Shown one piece after another: positions 1 through 8,605 of a stretch of DNA of 39,094 bases (position 1 is the stretch's first letter; every line of letters starts with the position of its first letter). The position numbers and the translations under genes were made by a program. The DNA is taken from contig JAOARD010000019.1 in NCBI GenBank assembly GCA_025210735.1, forward strand, positions 1 through 39,094, written 5' to 3'. Below the pieces are notes generated by a model. It made no database searches. It was given only the letters and a program-made list of their open reading frames with translations, and was not told the origin of the DNA. Origin of the DNA: Bacteroidales bacterium. Lineage in GTDB: Bacteria; Bacteroidota; Bacteroidia; Bacteroidales; UBA6680.

Positions 1-139
1 ACTCTGTTATAAATAGAATAGCTCTTAACTTGCTGCGTAAAGACAATACTAAAATTGGGATCAAAGGCAAAAGATTTAAAGCTGCAATGAACAATGAATT
101 CCTTTTAAAAATATTAACCATTTAAATGCGTTTGCCCTG
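1..139 (+). mobile_element. Right end of an ISAs1-like insertion sequence (partial)
   Basis: The transposase tail ends at 125, and 14 bases later the sequence reads GCCCTG (134-139). On the other strand this is CAGGGC, the type of terminal start seen in ISAs1-family inverted repeats. The right boundary is therefore placed near 139. The left end and the target-site duplication are outside the window, so the exact boundary is an inference. Confidence 0.5.
3..125 (+). CDS. ISAs1-family transposase, C-terminal end only
   Basis: Reading in frame from base 3 gives 40 residues and a TAA stop. The peptide begins SVINRIALNLLRKD and ends FLLKILTI. The pattern 'IALNL(L/I)R.....K..IK.KR.KA...N..FLLK.L' is the usual C-terminus of ISAs1-family (DDE, H-repeat-like) transposases, recognised from memory and not by a search. 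The start and catalytic part lie before the window. Its stop codon overlaps by four bases the stop of the convergent minus-strand gene, which is the geometry expected if that gene was interrupted by the element's end. A remnant rather than a complete element cannot be excluded, since only the tail is visible. Confidence 0.72.
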   Translation, partial: SVINRIALNLLRKDNTKIGIKGKRFKAAMNNEFLLKILTI

Positions 140-469
140 TAATGGTACACCAATTACAGACATTCCTAATGCCAACCATAACGATCTGTAATATCCTTTT
201 GTAACAAGCTTATAATCGGAGTAACATATTTTTATTAACTCTGAGTAACATTTGTAGATTGCGTTACTCATCTTCTTGGGTGTGTTATCTTTAACTGTTT
301 GCAATGTATCAAATAGCAAAACAATCTTATTATTCTCTTCCGGGGCAATATTTTTTAATACCAGACCGTCAATAATCTGTTTAATAAACGTCAAATATTT
401 CTTCTCTGATTCTTTCTCAGACTGCTGCTCATATCCGGCAATTTGATCTTTAATATCATTAAGGGTCAT
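122..469 (-). CDS. Small protein of unknown function, C-terminus replaced by IS sequence
   Basis: The protein has 115 residues when started at the ATG at 469. A longer in-frame start at 496 is a TTG and lies within the predicted -7 promoter box (494-501), so it is rejected. The protein is lysine/glutamate-rich and helical (KESEKKYLTF), with one hydrophobic segment near the end (LWLALGMSVIGVPL). The last five residues, QGKRI, are encoded by bases that look like the terminal repeat of the adjacent ISAs1-like element. The native protein probably continued beyond this membrane segment and has lost that part. It lies 40 bp downstream of the DUF5916 gene but appears to have its own promoter. I recognise no family. 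Confidence 0.55.
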   Translation of the reverse strand: MTLNDIKDQIAGYEQQSEKESEKKYLTFIKQIIDGLVLKNIAPEENNKIVLLFDTLQTVKDNTPKKMSNAIYKCYSELIKICYSDYKLVTKGYYRSLWLALGMSVIGVPLQGKRI

Positions 470-493
470 ATACAAGTTATTTTGAATATGACC

Positions 494-501
494 CAAATAT
501 A
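494..501 (-). promoter_or_regulatory. Bacteroidetes -7 box for the small minus-strand gene
   Basis: On the minus strand the bases read TATATTTG, an exact match to TAnnTTTG. Transcription would start near 488, about 20 bases before the ATG at 469. No clear -33 TTTG was found at the right spacing. Confidence 0.5.
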
Positions 502-508
502 TTAAATG

Positions 509-2968
509 TTAACTGTTCTTACGCTTAAATACAGCTTTTATATTCTGATAATCGAGATAATAGAGAACCTTTACAGAAAAACTATTATACTGCTGTGCAT
601 TTAATGTGTTAGAGAAGTTTCTAAAGAAATCTGTCTCATTAATCTTATCAGATGTTGATATTGCATTCTTCCATGCCAGTGTAATCTGACTTCCCGGAGC
701 AAAATACCAACTGTACGTAAGATCAATATTAAATGCATTAAAGTTCTGATCCTTGTCGTTACTATACAACATATAACCTAACGATTCCGAAACATAGCCA
801 TCTTCCTTAAGATTATAAAAGTCTTTGTAGATAGCTTTACGCCAATAGTGACGAACTCTTAATCCAACAAACATATCTTCATTAAAGGTATAGTTTGCAT
901 TAAATGTATTTGTTATTGTTGTAATATCACGTTTACCAAAATCTACAACGTAATCATCATTTACTTCGTTTTTGGCAACATATCCAACATTGTTATTCTC
1001 CTGATTAAAATCGAACTTATGAATAAACATTAATTTATCTGAAGCTCTCAGACGCGGACTAATACTATATTGATATTTATTAAATGAGTACATATCACCT
1101 ACTGCATACTTTCCACTAAGATCAATAGCCAATGTTTTTCTATAGTCAGAAGACAGATATCCTCCAATATTATACTCCTTTGGTTTTACATACATCTTTC
1201 CCCATACACGTGGCTCAAAATAGTCGTGACTACTCTTAAGATTCATCCATCCATTCAGACCCATAGACAGGTGCGATCGTTTAAGCGTAGTACTCACATT
1301 AAAACTCATATTAAAGCTTGTATACTTTGATGGATTATACAGACGTCCGTAGTACATACTCAAACTACTTCTGAACGATCTGAAAACACCAAATGGCTGA
1401 TATATATTGTAACGTACCTGTCCCCAGTTTGCAACAACATTATTTCGTTGCAGAAACCCCATATCATTTGGGTTATATTTGTCATCTTCAAGTTTAAATA
1501 CATAGTCATAAAGCAGGTTTCCTTTCACCTTACCTACTTGCAGCCTGTATCGCTGTCCGGTTTCAAAGTCACCATTCTTTATCATACTCACATTTGCAGT
1601 ACCATGCAATCTGTATTTAAGATCTTTGTCCTTAAACTGAAACACAAGAGCTGCAACATCCGACAGATAATCAGAATACCCTCTGTAGTAATTTGTATTT
1701 GCAAAACTTATATAACTCTGATTTGGCAAACTCTGATCAAACACAACCATATTGTAGTTTGTAAATCCCTGAGTTTTAAAACTGCGCTCTTTACCAGTAA
1801 TTGTATCGGTTATTGTTGCATATGCATTATCGGTCATTGCATTCAGAAAACCAATACCAAGACCACCCTTTGTACGTCCCGATATTTTTGTTGCATTCAG
1901 CATCTTTACCTCATGCTCATTTTTTGTTACTTTCTCTGATGGTGAAAGATTATCATCCGCATTGTTAAACATCTTTGGCTTACCTCCAATACGTCTTGAG
2001 TAGAACATATCACCACGACTAAACAGTTCAGTACCCTCTGTAAAGAATGGTCTCTTCTCTGAGTATCTAACCTCAAATGGCGAAAGATTCAGTACCCTGT
2101 CATCGCTCTGAACCTGTCCAAAATCAGGAATAAGACTCATATCAAGCGTAAAACTTTCACTTATTCCATACTTTATATCCATTCCCCCGTTAAAGCTACC
2201 TCTCCACGACTCATCTGTAACAACATCAGCATATGTTGATACATATGGTAAAAGAGCCAGACGCAACGGTGGTTCAACATCTTCAATATCTTTTAATACA
2301 CCATTCTGCATAAGCAAATTGTTCTGCTTTATATCAGCATAGTTCCAGGTATCCCACTCTCTGTAACGACGGATATGTCTGTGAAAATTCACTTTCCAAT
2401 CCTGCACATCAGCCTTTGCAAAGCGCAATGCCGAGAAAGGAATTTTTATCTCTGCAACCCAACCTATATCAGTAATCTTAACATCAGATATCCATACGGC
2501 ATCCCAGTTTCTATCCTCCCAGCTACCATTGTATTTACCATCTGTCTGCACTCCGGCAGCACTAACCATAAATCTAAATACATTCATACCCTCCTCAAAT
2601 GTATTTATAGATACAGAGAACAGATCGGCATTATCTCCTTCGCCATTGTCTCTCTTTCCTACTGCACGCATAATGCTATCAGCTTTGGTATCGTACATTA
2701 CTGCACCAATATATATTGCTTCGTTATCGTATCCGACCTTAACCTCTGTTCGTTGCGAAGGATGTTTACCATTATATGGTTCGTACTGTAAAAAAGATCC
2801 GGCAGGCTTTATATTAGCCCAGAATCCCTCATTAAGCTTTCCATCAATCTTTGGCGATTTAGCAATCTTTACTGCTTTCAGGGTACGAATTCCCATTGGC
2901 AATGTATGTGCCTTTACAAATCCGGAAACAAGAAAAAGGGCAATAATGAATAATCTTACTTTAAGCAT
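509..2968 (-). CDS. DUF5916 outer-membrane protein with N-terminal CBM9-like domain
   Basis: The protein has 819 residues and a Sec signal peptide (MLKVRLFIIALFLVSGFVKA). Residues about 35-230 form a CBM9-like sugar-binding fold: 'KIDGKLNEGFW' is the typical opening strand, followed by 'VKVGYDNEAIYIGAVMYD' and 'GWVAEIKIPFSALRF'. The rest matches DUF5916, including 'SLIPDFGQVQSDDRVLNLSPFEVRYSEKRPFF.EG'. It continues as alternating aromatic beta-strands and ends in a basic tail, as expected for an outer-membrane barrel. The family is common in Bacteroidota and its substrate is unknown. A role in carbohydrate or polymer binding at the surface is inference. It is transcribed alone, with a promoter box 40 bp upstream. 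Confidence 0.9.
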   Translation of the reverse strand: MLKVRLFIIALFLVSGFVKAHTLPMGIRTLKAVKIAKSPKIDGKLNEGFWANIKPAGSFLQYEPYNGKHPSQRTEVKVGYDNEAIYIGAVMYDTKADSIMRAVGKRDNGEGDNADLFSVSINTFEEGMNVFRFMVSAAGVQTDGKYNGSWEDRNWDAVWISDVKITDIGWVAEIKIPFSALRFAKADVQDWKVNFHRHIRRYREWDTWNYADIKQNNLLMQNGVLKDIEDVEPPLRLALLPYVSTYADVVTDESWRGSFNGGMDIKYGISESFTLDMSLIPDFGQVQSDDRVLNLSPFEVRYSEKRPFFTEGTELFSRGDMFYSRRIGGKPKMFNNADDNLSPSEKVTKNEHEVKMLNATKISGRTKGGLGIGFLNAMTDNAYATITDTITGKERSFKTQGFTNYNMVVFDQSLPNQSYISFANTNYYRGYSDYLSDVAALVFQFKDKDLKYRLHGTANVSMIKNGDFETGQRYRLQVGKVKGNLLYDYVFKLEDDKYNPNDMGFLQRNNVVANWGQVRYNIYQPFGVFRSFRSSLSMYYGRLYNPSKYTSFNMSFNVSTTLKRSHLSMGLNGWMNLKSSHDYFEPRVWGKMYVKPKEYNIGGYLSSDYRKTLAIDLSGKYAVGDMYSFNKYQYSISPRLRASDKLMFIHKFDFNQENNNVGYVAKNEVNDDYVVDFGKRDITTITNTFNANYTFNEDMFVGLRVRHYWRKAIYKDFYNLKEDGYVSESLGYMLYSNDKDQNFNAFNIDLTYSWYFAPGSQITLAWKNAISTSDKINETDFFRNFSNTLNAQQYNSFSVKVLYYLDYQNIKAVFKRKNS

Positions 2969-3005
2969 TGTGGTATCTATATATTTATATGTTTAAACTG
3001 GTTCC

Positions 3006-3013
3006 CAAATATA
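3006..3013 (-). promoter_or_regulatory. -7 box upstream of the DUF5916 gene
   Basis: The minus strand reads TATATTTG, a full TAnnTTTG match, placing the start of transcription near 3000, about 30 bases before the ATG. A convincing -33 element at the usual spacing is absent. Confidence 0.5.
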
Positions 3014-3025
3014 CTGTGTGATAAC

Positions 3026-3055
3026 AAAAAAGCGAAACATATGTTTCGCTTTTTT
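3026..3055 (-). terminator. Symmetrical terminator after prfC
   Basis: A 15-bp perfect inverted repeat with no spacer: A-rich arm plus GCGAAACAT, then ATGTTTCGC plus T-rich arm. It abuts the prfC stop codon. On the minus strand the GC-containing stem is followed by six Ts, giving an intrinsic terminator. The symmetry means it could also stop plus-strand transcription. Confidence 0.8.
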
Positions 3056-4632
3056 CAAAATTCTGATGTAAAGTGAAATTTTATATCAGGAAACTTATCC
3101 TGTGCCATTTGCAATGAATATGACGAATCGGCAAGAAATACATCTCTTCCGTGTTTATCAAATGCTATAGCAGTATGTTTTCTCTTCTTAAAATCTTCTA
3201 TCTGAGCATCGTTATCGCTCTCAAACCAACACGCTTTATATAAATGAATAGGCTCGTATTTACAGGTTGCTCCATACTCATGCAACAGACGATACTGTAT
3301 TACCTCATACTGTAAAGCCCCAACAGTACCAATAATTTTACGTCCGTTAAGTCTGCTTGTAAACAACTGAGCAACACCCTCGTCCATAAGCTGATCAATC
3401 CCTTTTGCAAGCTGCTTATATTTCATAGGATCACCATTCTCAATATATTTAAACATCTCAGGAGAGAAACTTGGCAATCCCTTATATTTAAGATCTTCAC
3501 CTGCTGTAAGCGTATCTCCAATCTTAAAGTTTCCGGTATCATGTATACCAATAATATCGCCCGGATATGCTTTATCAATTATGGTCTTTTTCTCAGCCAT
3601 AAAAGCCGTTGGAGTAGAGAACTTAAGCTTTTTCCCTAATCGTACATGTGTATATGGTTTATTACGCTCAAATACACCCGAACATATCTTAAAGAATGCA
3701 ATACGATCTCTGTGATTAGGATCCATATTAGCATGTATCTTAAATACAAAACCTGTAAGAGCTTCCTCTTCAGGATTTACAACACGCTGTTGCGATTCTA
3801 TTGGTCTCGGGCATGGAGCAATATCAATAAAACAGTCAAGCAGATCTTTAACTCCAAAGTTATTCAGTGCAGAACCAAAAAATACCGGAGCCAATTTTCC
3901 ACTAAGATATTCATCCATATCAAACTCTGGATATACACCGTTTACCAGATCCAGTTCTTCTCTAAAACTATCAGCAAATGGTTCCAGATAGGTATCTACC
4001 TCCGGTGCATTAATATCAGTTGCCTCAATATAGTTTCCTATTGTCTGCTTATCATTACTCTCAAACAGGTTCAGCTTTTTCTGATACATATCATACACTC
4101 CCTTAAAGCTTGGTCCCATACTAATAGGCCAACTTAACGGACGTACACCAATCTTAAGTTCCTCTTCAAGCTCATCAAGTAACTCAAACGGATCTTTACC
4201 TGATCTATCAAGCTTATTTACAAAAATAATTACAGGTGTATTACGCATTCTACAAACCTCCATAAGCTTACGGGTTTGTGCCTCAACACCCTTTGCAACG
4301 TCAACAACAATAATTACACTATCTACTGCTGTTAATGTTCTGAATGTATCTTCTGCAAAATCCTGGTGACCTGGTGTATCAAGGATATTAATTTTCACAT
4401 CTCTGTATTCAAAACCCATTACCGAAGTGGCAACAGATATACCTCTTTGGCGCTCAATCTCCATAAAGTCAGATGTTGCACCTTTCTTTATCTTATTTGA
4501 TTTAACAGCTCCGGCAACATGAATTGCACCACCAAAAAGCAGTAATTTCTCAGTAAGTGTAGTCTTTCCGGCATCGGGGTGACTAATAATCGCAAATGTA
4601 CGTCTGCGTTGTATCTCTTTATTTAAACTCAT
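3055..4632 (-). CDS. prfC: Peptide chain release factor 3 (RF-3)
   Basis: This 525-residue translational GTPase removes RF1/RF2 from the ribosome after peptide release. All G motifs are present: G1 SHPDAGKTT (17-25), the RGISV switch I region (64-68), G3 DTPGH (85-89) and G4 NKLD (139-142). The length equals the family's usual 520-530 residues. The wording '[14 protein letters not shown]' and 'PLSWPISMG' separates RF3 from EF-G and LepA. The start is an ATG preceded by a -7 box about 22 bases away, and a terminator sits at the stop. It forms a single-gene transcript between ftnA and the DUF5916 gene. Confidence 0.97.
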   Translation of the reverse strand: MSLNKEIQRRRTFAIISHPDAGKTTLTEKLLLFGGAIHVAGAVKSNKIKKGATSDFMEIERQRGISVATSVMGFEYRDVKINILDTPGHQDFAEDTFRTLTAVDSVIIVVDVAKGVEAQTRKLMEVCRMRNTPVIIFVNKLDRSGKDPFELLDELEEELKIGVRPLSWPISMGPSFKGVYDMYQKKLNLFESNDKQTIGNYIEATDINAPEVDTYLEPFADSFREELDLVNGVYPEFDMDEYLSGKLAPVFFGSALNNFGVKDLLDCFIDIAPCPRPIESQQRVVNPEEEALTGFVFKIHANMDPNHRDRIAFFKICSGVFERNKPYTHVRLGKKLKFSTPTAFMAEKKTIIDKAYPGDIIGIHDTGNFKIGDTLTAGEDLKYKGLPSFSPEMFKYIENGDPMKYKQLAKGIDQLMDEGVAQLFTSRLNGRKIIGTVGALQYEVIQYRLLHEYGATCKYEPIHLYKACWFESDNDAQIEDFKKRKHTAIAFDKHGRDVFLADSSYSLQMAQDKFPDIKFHFTSEF

Positions 4633-4654
4633 ATCTCATTCTGATTTCAGGCGG

Positions 4655-4688
4655 CAAAAATACTCTTTTTTTACATATTAAATGCAAA
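4655..4688 (-). promoter_or_regulatory. prfC promoter
   Basis: On the minus strand TTTG (4685-4688) lies 22 bases upstream of TATTTTTG (4655-4662). This matches the Bacteroidetes -33/-7 arrangement. The -33 element lies in the T-tract of the ftnA terminator. Confidence 0.65.
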
Positions 4689-4713
4689 AACCCGAAGCGT
4701 AATACTCCGGGTT
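4689..4713 (-). terminator. ftnA terminator
   Basis: The minus-strand stem AACCCG is closed by CGGGTT around an interrupted inner stem, followed by TTTTTG. It lies 23 bp after the ferritin stop codon. Confidence 0.8.
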
Positions 4714-4735
4714 AGCAAATTAGATAAAAATATCT

Positions 4736-5242
4736 TTATTGTGCAGGCGGAACAAATGTTCTTGCCTTCATCTCTTTATCCATCATAAACAGACCATGAC
4801 CCTCACCATTAATAAGACGCAAGCTGTCAAGAATCTCACTTACATTAGCCTCTTCTTCAACCTGCTCGTCGATAAACCACTGTAGGAAACTCTTTGTAGC
4901 GTGATCGCTCTCTTTAATAGCAATATCCATAAGGTTATTAACCAATGAGGTAACCTTCTCTTCGTGAGCTAATGTATCTTCAAATACATTTAAAGTACCT
5001 TCCCACTCTGTCTGAACCTCTTCTATTGGCTTAAGTAATACTCGGCCACCACGCTCGTTAAGATAAGTCATAAATTTACGTGCATGAAATACCTCCTCTT
5101 CAAACTGAACTTCCATCCAGTTAGCAAAACCAGAAAGACCAATACTATTAAAATAGTTTGCCATTGACAGGTATAAATACGCTGACCAAAACTCTGCATT
5201 TATCTGTTCATTAATTGCAGCCTCTACTTTTGAATTAATCAT
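4736..5242 (-). CDS. ftnA: Non-haem ferritin (iron storage)
   Basis: This 168-residue four-helix-bundle ferritin oxidises Fe(II) and stores iron in a 24-mer cage in the cytoplasm. The ferroxidase ligands fall at the expected numbers: E17, E50, H53, E94, Q127 and E130. The opening 'AAINEQINAEFWSAYLYLSMA' region is typical of bacterial FtnA, and no haem-binding Met as in bacterioferritin is evident. The ATG start is preceded by a -7 box about 30 bp upstream. It is a single-gene unit with its own terminator. The -7 region shows no obvious Fur-like palindrome. Confidence 0.97.
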   Translation of the reverse strand: MINSKVEAAINEQINAEFWSAYLYLSMANYFNSIGLSGFANWMEVQFEEEVFHARKFMTYLNERGGRVLLKPIEEVQTEWEGTLNVFEDTLAHEEKVTSLVNNLMDIAIKESDHATKSFLQWFIDEQVEEEANVSEILDSLRLINGEGHGLFMMDKEMKARTFVPPAQ

Positions 5243-5269
5243 AACTTATGTTCAATTGTTTTTAAAATT

Positions 5270-5277
5270 CAAAGTTA
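5270..5277 (-). promoter_or_regulatory. -7 box upstream of ftnA
   Basis: The minus strand reads TAACTTTG, a full TAnnTTTG match, about 28 bases before the ATG. A -33 element is not clear. Confidence 0.5.
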
Positions 5278-5344
5278 CACAAATATTACATACAGTGCCA
5301 CCCAACATATATTTTATAATGGTTCTGAATAAGAGTACAACACC

Positions 5345-7150
5345 CTAATATTCAAGGCCTAGTCTTTTTTTGAATTCTAACAATTTAGGATTCGCAGCAA
5401 CCATATGTTTAAATTTATCCTCTTGTGTAAGTATCAACTGCTCACTATTGTCGTGTTCAGCCATTTCAACACGTAAATCAAGTCTCGAATTAGATAACAG
5501 TCTGCGCATAATTTCAATTATATCAAACCTTACCTGATTAATAGCATCCTGCTGCGATATATTATTAACTTCAAAACAGATTACATTACCATTCTCTAGT
5601 TTTGGAGCCTGCGATTTAAGTGTTATATATAGTCTTGGACTACTCTTTTCATATGTCTGGGCTGCTTTCTCCCACGCAACAAGTATATCACTTTGGGTAA
5701 CCTCTTTGTCAGAAAAATTGTACTCAACCTTCTTTTCGTTTACCTCTTTTGGCAATTCGCTACTTTTGACATCATTTAGTGTCATTTTACCGCTTATCGC
5801 ATTCTTTATTGATAATGTAGATCGTTTTTGACTTTTACGCGCTGTACTATTACCGGTAACAGTAGGTTTAGAGATAGGTGCAGATGACGTATATTCAGAC
5901 ATAGACGGCATCTCAGGCTGAGTTGAGGATGTAGATACTGATCTACTATTATTATATGTTTGTGCAGTTGTAGCTGATAGACTAACACTCCCAGCACTCT
6001 TATTTTCTTCCTGAAGTTGTTTTTGACGTTTTAATCTGTCAGATTTTTTTTTTTCTTCGTTAAGTATCTCACTTAACTGTATCAACATCACCTCTACATG
6101 AAGCCGTTTGTTGTTGCTTGATTTATAGAGCGAATCAGCCTTTGATGTTATCTCCAAAGCTTTAAACAACCAGAAGTCCTGACACCGTGCGCTCTGCTCT
6201 TTGTACCTTTGAGCTATATTCTCGCCAACCTCAAGCAATCGTGCTGTACGTTCGTCTTTACATACAAGCAGATCTCGGAAATGAGAACTCAGACCACCAA
6301 TAAAATGATGCGCATCAAACCCATTTGAAAGAATATCATCAAATGAGATAAGAGCTGTACGCATATCCTCTGCCAGAAATGCATCAGTAAGTTTAAAATA
6401 GTAGTCGTAATCAAGCACATTCAGATTCTGAATTACCTCCTCATAGGTAACATTACCAGATGTAAAACTAACCACCTGATCAAAAATAGACAGTGCATCA
6501 CGCATTGCTCCGTCAGCTTTCTGTGCTATAATATTTAATCCATCTTCATCAAATGTAACCTCTTCGCTATTTGCTACATTCTTTAGATGCCCCACAATAT
6601 CAGGGATTGATATTCTGTTAAAATCAAATACCTGACAGCGCGACAATATAGTAGGTAATATTTTATGTTTCTCTGTAGTTGCAAGTATAAACACAGCATA
6701 TGAAGGTGGCTCTTCAAGCGTTTTCAGAAACGCATTAAATGCCGATTGCGACAACATATGAACCTCATCAATAATATATATACTGTACTTACCAACCTGA
6801 GGAGGAATACGCACCTGTTCAATCAGATTCCTGATATCCTCAACGGCATTATTAGATGCGGCATCAAGCTCATGAATATTATAAGATCTGCCTTCATTAA
6901 ATGATATACACGACTCACACTCATTACAAGCCTCTACTCTCTCATCAAGATTAAAGCAGTTTATGGTTTTTGCAAAAATACGCGCATTGGTAGTTTTACC
7001 AACACCTCTTGGTCCACAAAAAAGATAGGCCTGAGCCAACTTCTTAGAAAGAATTGAGTTCTTAAGTGTTGTTGTAACACCAGGCTGTCCAATAACTGAA
7101 GCAAAGTCAACAGGACGGTATTTTCTTGCAGAAACAATATAATCGCTCAT
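5345..7150 (-). CDS. dnaX: DNA polymerase III subunits tau/gamma (clamp loader ATPase)
   Basis: The protein has 601 residues. The N-terminal AAA+ module carries Walker A GPRGVGKT (46-53), a four-cysteine zinc module (C65, C75, C78, C81), Walker B IIDEVH and a sensor-type 'ILATTEKHKILPTILSRC' segment. A helical collar domain follows to about residue 365. A low-complexity Ser/Thr/Lys linker runs to about 470, and the last part is a tau-specific C-terminal domain that would contact polymerase. The ATG start is preceded by a TATATTTG promoter box. An 11-base A run encodes EEKKK at 365-369, where the collar ends. Slippage there would give a short gamma-like form, described as a separate feature. 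Confidence 0.96.
   Translation of the reverse strand: MSDYIVSARKYRPVDFASVIGQPGVTTTLKNSILSKKLAQAYLFCGPRGVGKTTNARIFAKTINCFNLDERVEACNECESCISFNEGRSYNIHELDAASNNAVEDIRNLIEQVRIPPQVGKYSIYIIDEVHMLSQSAFNAFLKTLEEPPSYAVFILATTEKHKILPTILSRCQVFDFNRISIPDIVGHLKNVANSEEVTFDEDGLNIIAQKADGAMRDALSIFDQVVSFTSGNVTYEEVIQNLNVLDYDYYFKLTDAFLAEDMRTALISFDDILSNGFDAHHFIGGLSSHFRDLLVCKDERTARLLEVGENIAQRYKEQSARCQDFWLFKALEITSKADSLYKSSNNKRLHVEVMLIQLSEILNEEKKKSDRLKRQKQLQEENKSAGSVSLSATTAQTYNNSRSVSTSSTQPEMPSMSEYTSSAPISKPTVTGNSTARKSQKRSTLSIKNAISGKMTLNDVKSSELPKEVNEKKVEYNFSDKEVTQSDILVAWEKAAQTYEKSSPRLYITLKSQAPKLENGNVICFEVNNISQQDAINQVRFDIIEIMRRLLSNSRLDLRVEMAEHDNSEQLILTQEDKFKHMVAANPKLLEFKKRLGLEY
6044..6054 (-). promoter_or_regulatory. A11 slippery run in dnaX, candidate gamma-form recoding site
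   Basis: The mRNA has eleven consecutive As (GAA AAA AAA AAA followed by TCT GAC). A shift of -1 reads ATC TGA, which stops after one codon and gives a product of about 370 residues. The other frame reads CTG ACA GAT TAA and also stops quickly. E. coli and Thermus thermophilus dnaX make gamma by slippage at A-rich runs in the equivalent linker. Use of this run here is inference. Confidence 0.45.
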
Positions 7151-7214
7151 AAGTAGTTTGTGTTATCAATCTAAAAGTATATAAAATATAATATACTTAC
7201 ATTTGCATCAACGG

Positions 7215-7222
7215 CAAATATA
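7215..7222 (-). promoter_or_regulatory. -7 box upstream of dnaX
   Basis: The minus strand reads TATATTTG, 64 bases before the dnaX ATG. The 272-bp gap between dnaX and rpsF carries this and the divergent ribosomal promoter, and no other gene is visible in it. Confidence 0.5.
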
Positions 7223-7351
7223 ATACTATTGTGCTAAATATATAAAATGGTATACAAAGAGTTACTAACACAAATTAAACATTGTATTTATTACACTTAT
7301 TTACAGACACAAACAAACAATTAATTATAAATTATCTGTACAAACTCTACA

Positions 7352-7386
7352 TTTGTTTTCTATTTTAATAAAAAAGAGTATCTTTG
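7352..7386 (+). promoter_or_regulatory. Promoter of the rpsF-rpsR-rplI operon
   Basis: TTTG at 7352-7355 and TATCTTTG at 7379-7386 match the Bacteroidetes -33 and -7 elements, with a 23-base spacer that is slightly long. Transcription would start near 7392, giving a leader of about 30 bases before rpsF. Confidence 0.65.
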
Positions 7387-7422
7387 CGGTTCATTAAAGT
7401 TTAACAAAAAAAGAGTTAAGTT

Positions 7423-7767
7423 ATGGTTAATCAGTACGAAACCGTTTTCATTGCAACTCCCGTTTTATCTGAGGCTCAGATGAAGGAAGCGGTTGAAAAG
7501 TATCGTGGCTATCTTAATGAGCTTGGAGCTGAGATAGTACAGGAAGAGAGCTGGGGACTACGTAAGCTTGCGTATCCAATCCAGAAAAAGTCTACAGGTT
7601 TTTACCACATTTTTGAGTACAAGGCAAATCCTGAGCTAATTAGAAATTTAGAGACTTATTTCCGTCGCGATGAGCGTATTCTTCGTTTCCTTACAATGAA
7701 GATGGACAAATATGCAGTAGCATACGCTGACAAGAAAAGAAGTAGAACAGAAAACAAGGAGAATTAA
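7423..7767 (+). CDS. rpsF: 30S ribosomal protein S6
   Basis: The protein has 114 residues, the usual S6 length plus a short basic tail. It opens '[17 protein letters not shown]', and '[25 protein letters not shown]' is the S6 signature region. S6 pairs with S18 and binds the central domain of 16S rRNA. It is the first gene of a three-gene operon with the standard order S6-S18-L9. The leader is short, and no clear S6:S18-binding mRNA structure was identified by eye. Confidence 0.97.
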   Translation: MVNQYETVFIATPVLSEAQMKEAVEKYRGYLNELGAEIVQEESWGLRKLAYPIQKKSTGFYHIFEYKANPELIRNLETYFRRDERILRFLTMKMDKYAVAYADKKRSRTENKEN

Positions 7768-7770
7768 GAC

Positions 7771-8040
7771 ATGGCTCAGAATCAATCAGAAATCAGATAT
7801 TTAACTCCACCAACAGTAGAGATTAAAAAGAAGAAGTACTGTAGATTTAAGAAAAACAGAATCAAGTATATTGATTACAAAGATCCTGAATTTCTTAAGA
7901 AATTCCTTAACGAGCAAGGTAAAATTTTACCACGTCGTTTAACTGGTACTTCACTTAAGTTCCAGCGTAAAGTTGCTAAAGCGGTTAAGCGTGCACGTCA
8001 CTTAGCTTTACTGCCATATGTTACAGATTTGTTGAAATAA
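7771..8040 (+). CDS. rpsR: 30S ribosomal protein S18
   Basis: The protein has 89 residues and is strongly basic. '[37 protein letters not shown]' contains the family's characteristic CRF and 'ILPRRLTGT' motifs. It sits three bases after the rpsF stop codon, so the two are probably translationally coupled, fitting the S6:S18 dimer. The single cysteine at the N-terminus is of the C-minus (non-zinc) type. Confidence 0.97.
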   Translation: MAQNQSEIRYLTPPTVEIKKKKYCRFKKNRIKYIDYKDPEFLKKFLNEQGKILPRRLTGTSLKFQRKVAKAVKRARHLALLPYVTDLLK

Positions 8041-8057
8041 GAATTGGAGGATAAGAA

Positions 8058-8504
8058 ATGGAAATCATATTATTACAAGATATCGCAAATTTAGGTTTCA
8101 AGAACGATCTAGTAACTGTAAAAGACGGTTATGCACGTAACTATCTGATTCCTCAAAAATTTGCTATCAATGCAACTGAGTCTGCTAAGAAAGTTCTTGC
8201 AGAGAACCTTAAGCAGAGAGCACATAAAGAGGAAAAAATTAAGAATGATGCACTTGAGTTTGCTGCTTCATTAGAGGGTGTAACACTTTCTATTGGTGCA
8301 AAAGCAAGTAGCACAGGTAAAATCTTTGGTTCGGTTAATAACATTCAGATTGCTGAGGCTCTTAAAGCTAAAGGATTTGAGGTTGATCGTAAGAAGATTG
8401 TTGTTAAAAGCGACAACATTAAAGAGCTTGGTAAATTCGAAGCTGTTATTAAACTTCATAAAGAGGTTTCAACTACAGTTGAATTCGAGATTGTTGCTGA
8501 GTAA
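8058..8504 (+). CDS. rplI: 50S ribosomal protein L9
   Basis: The protein has 148 residues. The N-terminal RNA-binding domain reads 'MEIILLQDIANLGFKNDLVTVKDGYARNYLIP', a textbook L9 start. A long connecting helix (residues about 45-75) leads to the C-terminal domain with 'GKIFGSV'. It is the last gene of the S6-S18-L9 operon. It is preceded by TTGGAGGATAAG, a strong Shine-Dalgarno sequence that is unusual for this phylum and supports the start. Confidence 0.97.
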   Translation: MEIILLQDIANLGFKNDLVTVKDGYARNYLIPQKFAINATESAKKVLAENLKQRAHKEEKIKNDALEFAASLEGVTLSIGAKASSTGKIFGSVNNIQIAEALKAKGFEVDRKKIVVKSDNIKELGKFEAVIKLHKEVSTTVEFEIVAE

Positions 8505-8528
8505 TCTTTAGTTACAATATTTTTAAAA

Positions 8529-8555
8529 GGGTTATCTTCGGGTAACCCTTTTTTT
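8529..8555 (+). terminator. Terminator of the rpsF operon
   Basis: The stem GGGTTA / TAACCC has an eight-base loop and is followed by seven Ts, 25 bp after the rplI stop. Confidence 0.9.
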
Positions 8556-8605
8556 ATACCTTAGCATGTGCAAATACAACATATCACTTGATTAAACATT
8601 CACAA

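Noticed and set aside
2375..2996. Plus-strand open frames opposite the DUF5916 gene
   Set aside because: They lie opposite a well-supported gene, have no family signature, no promoter, and low-complexity composition.
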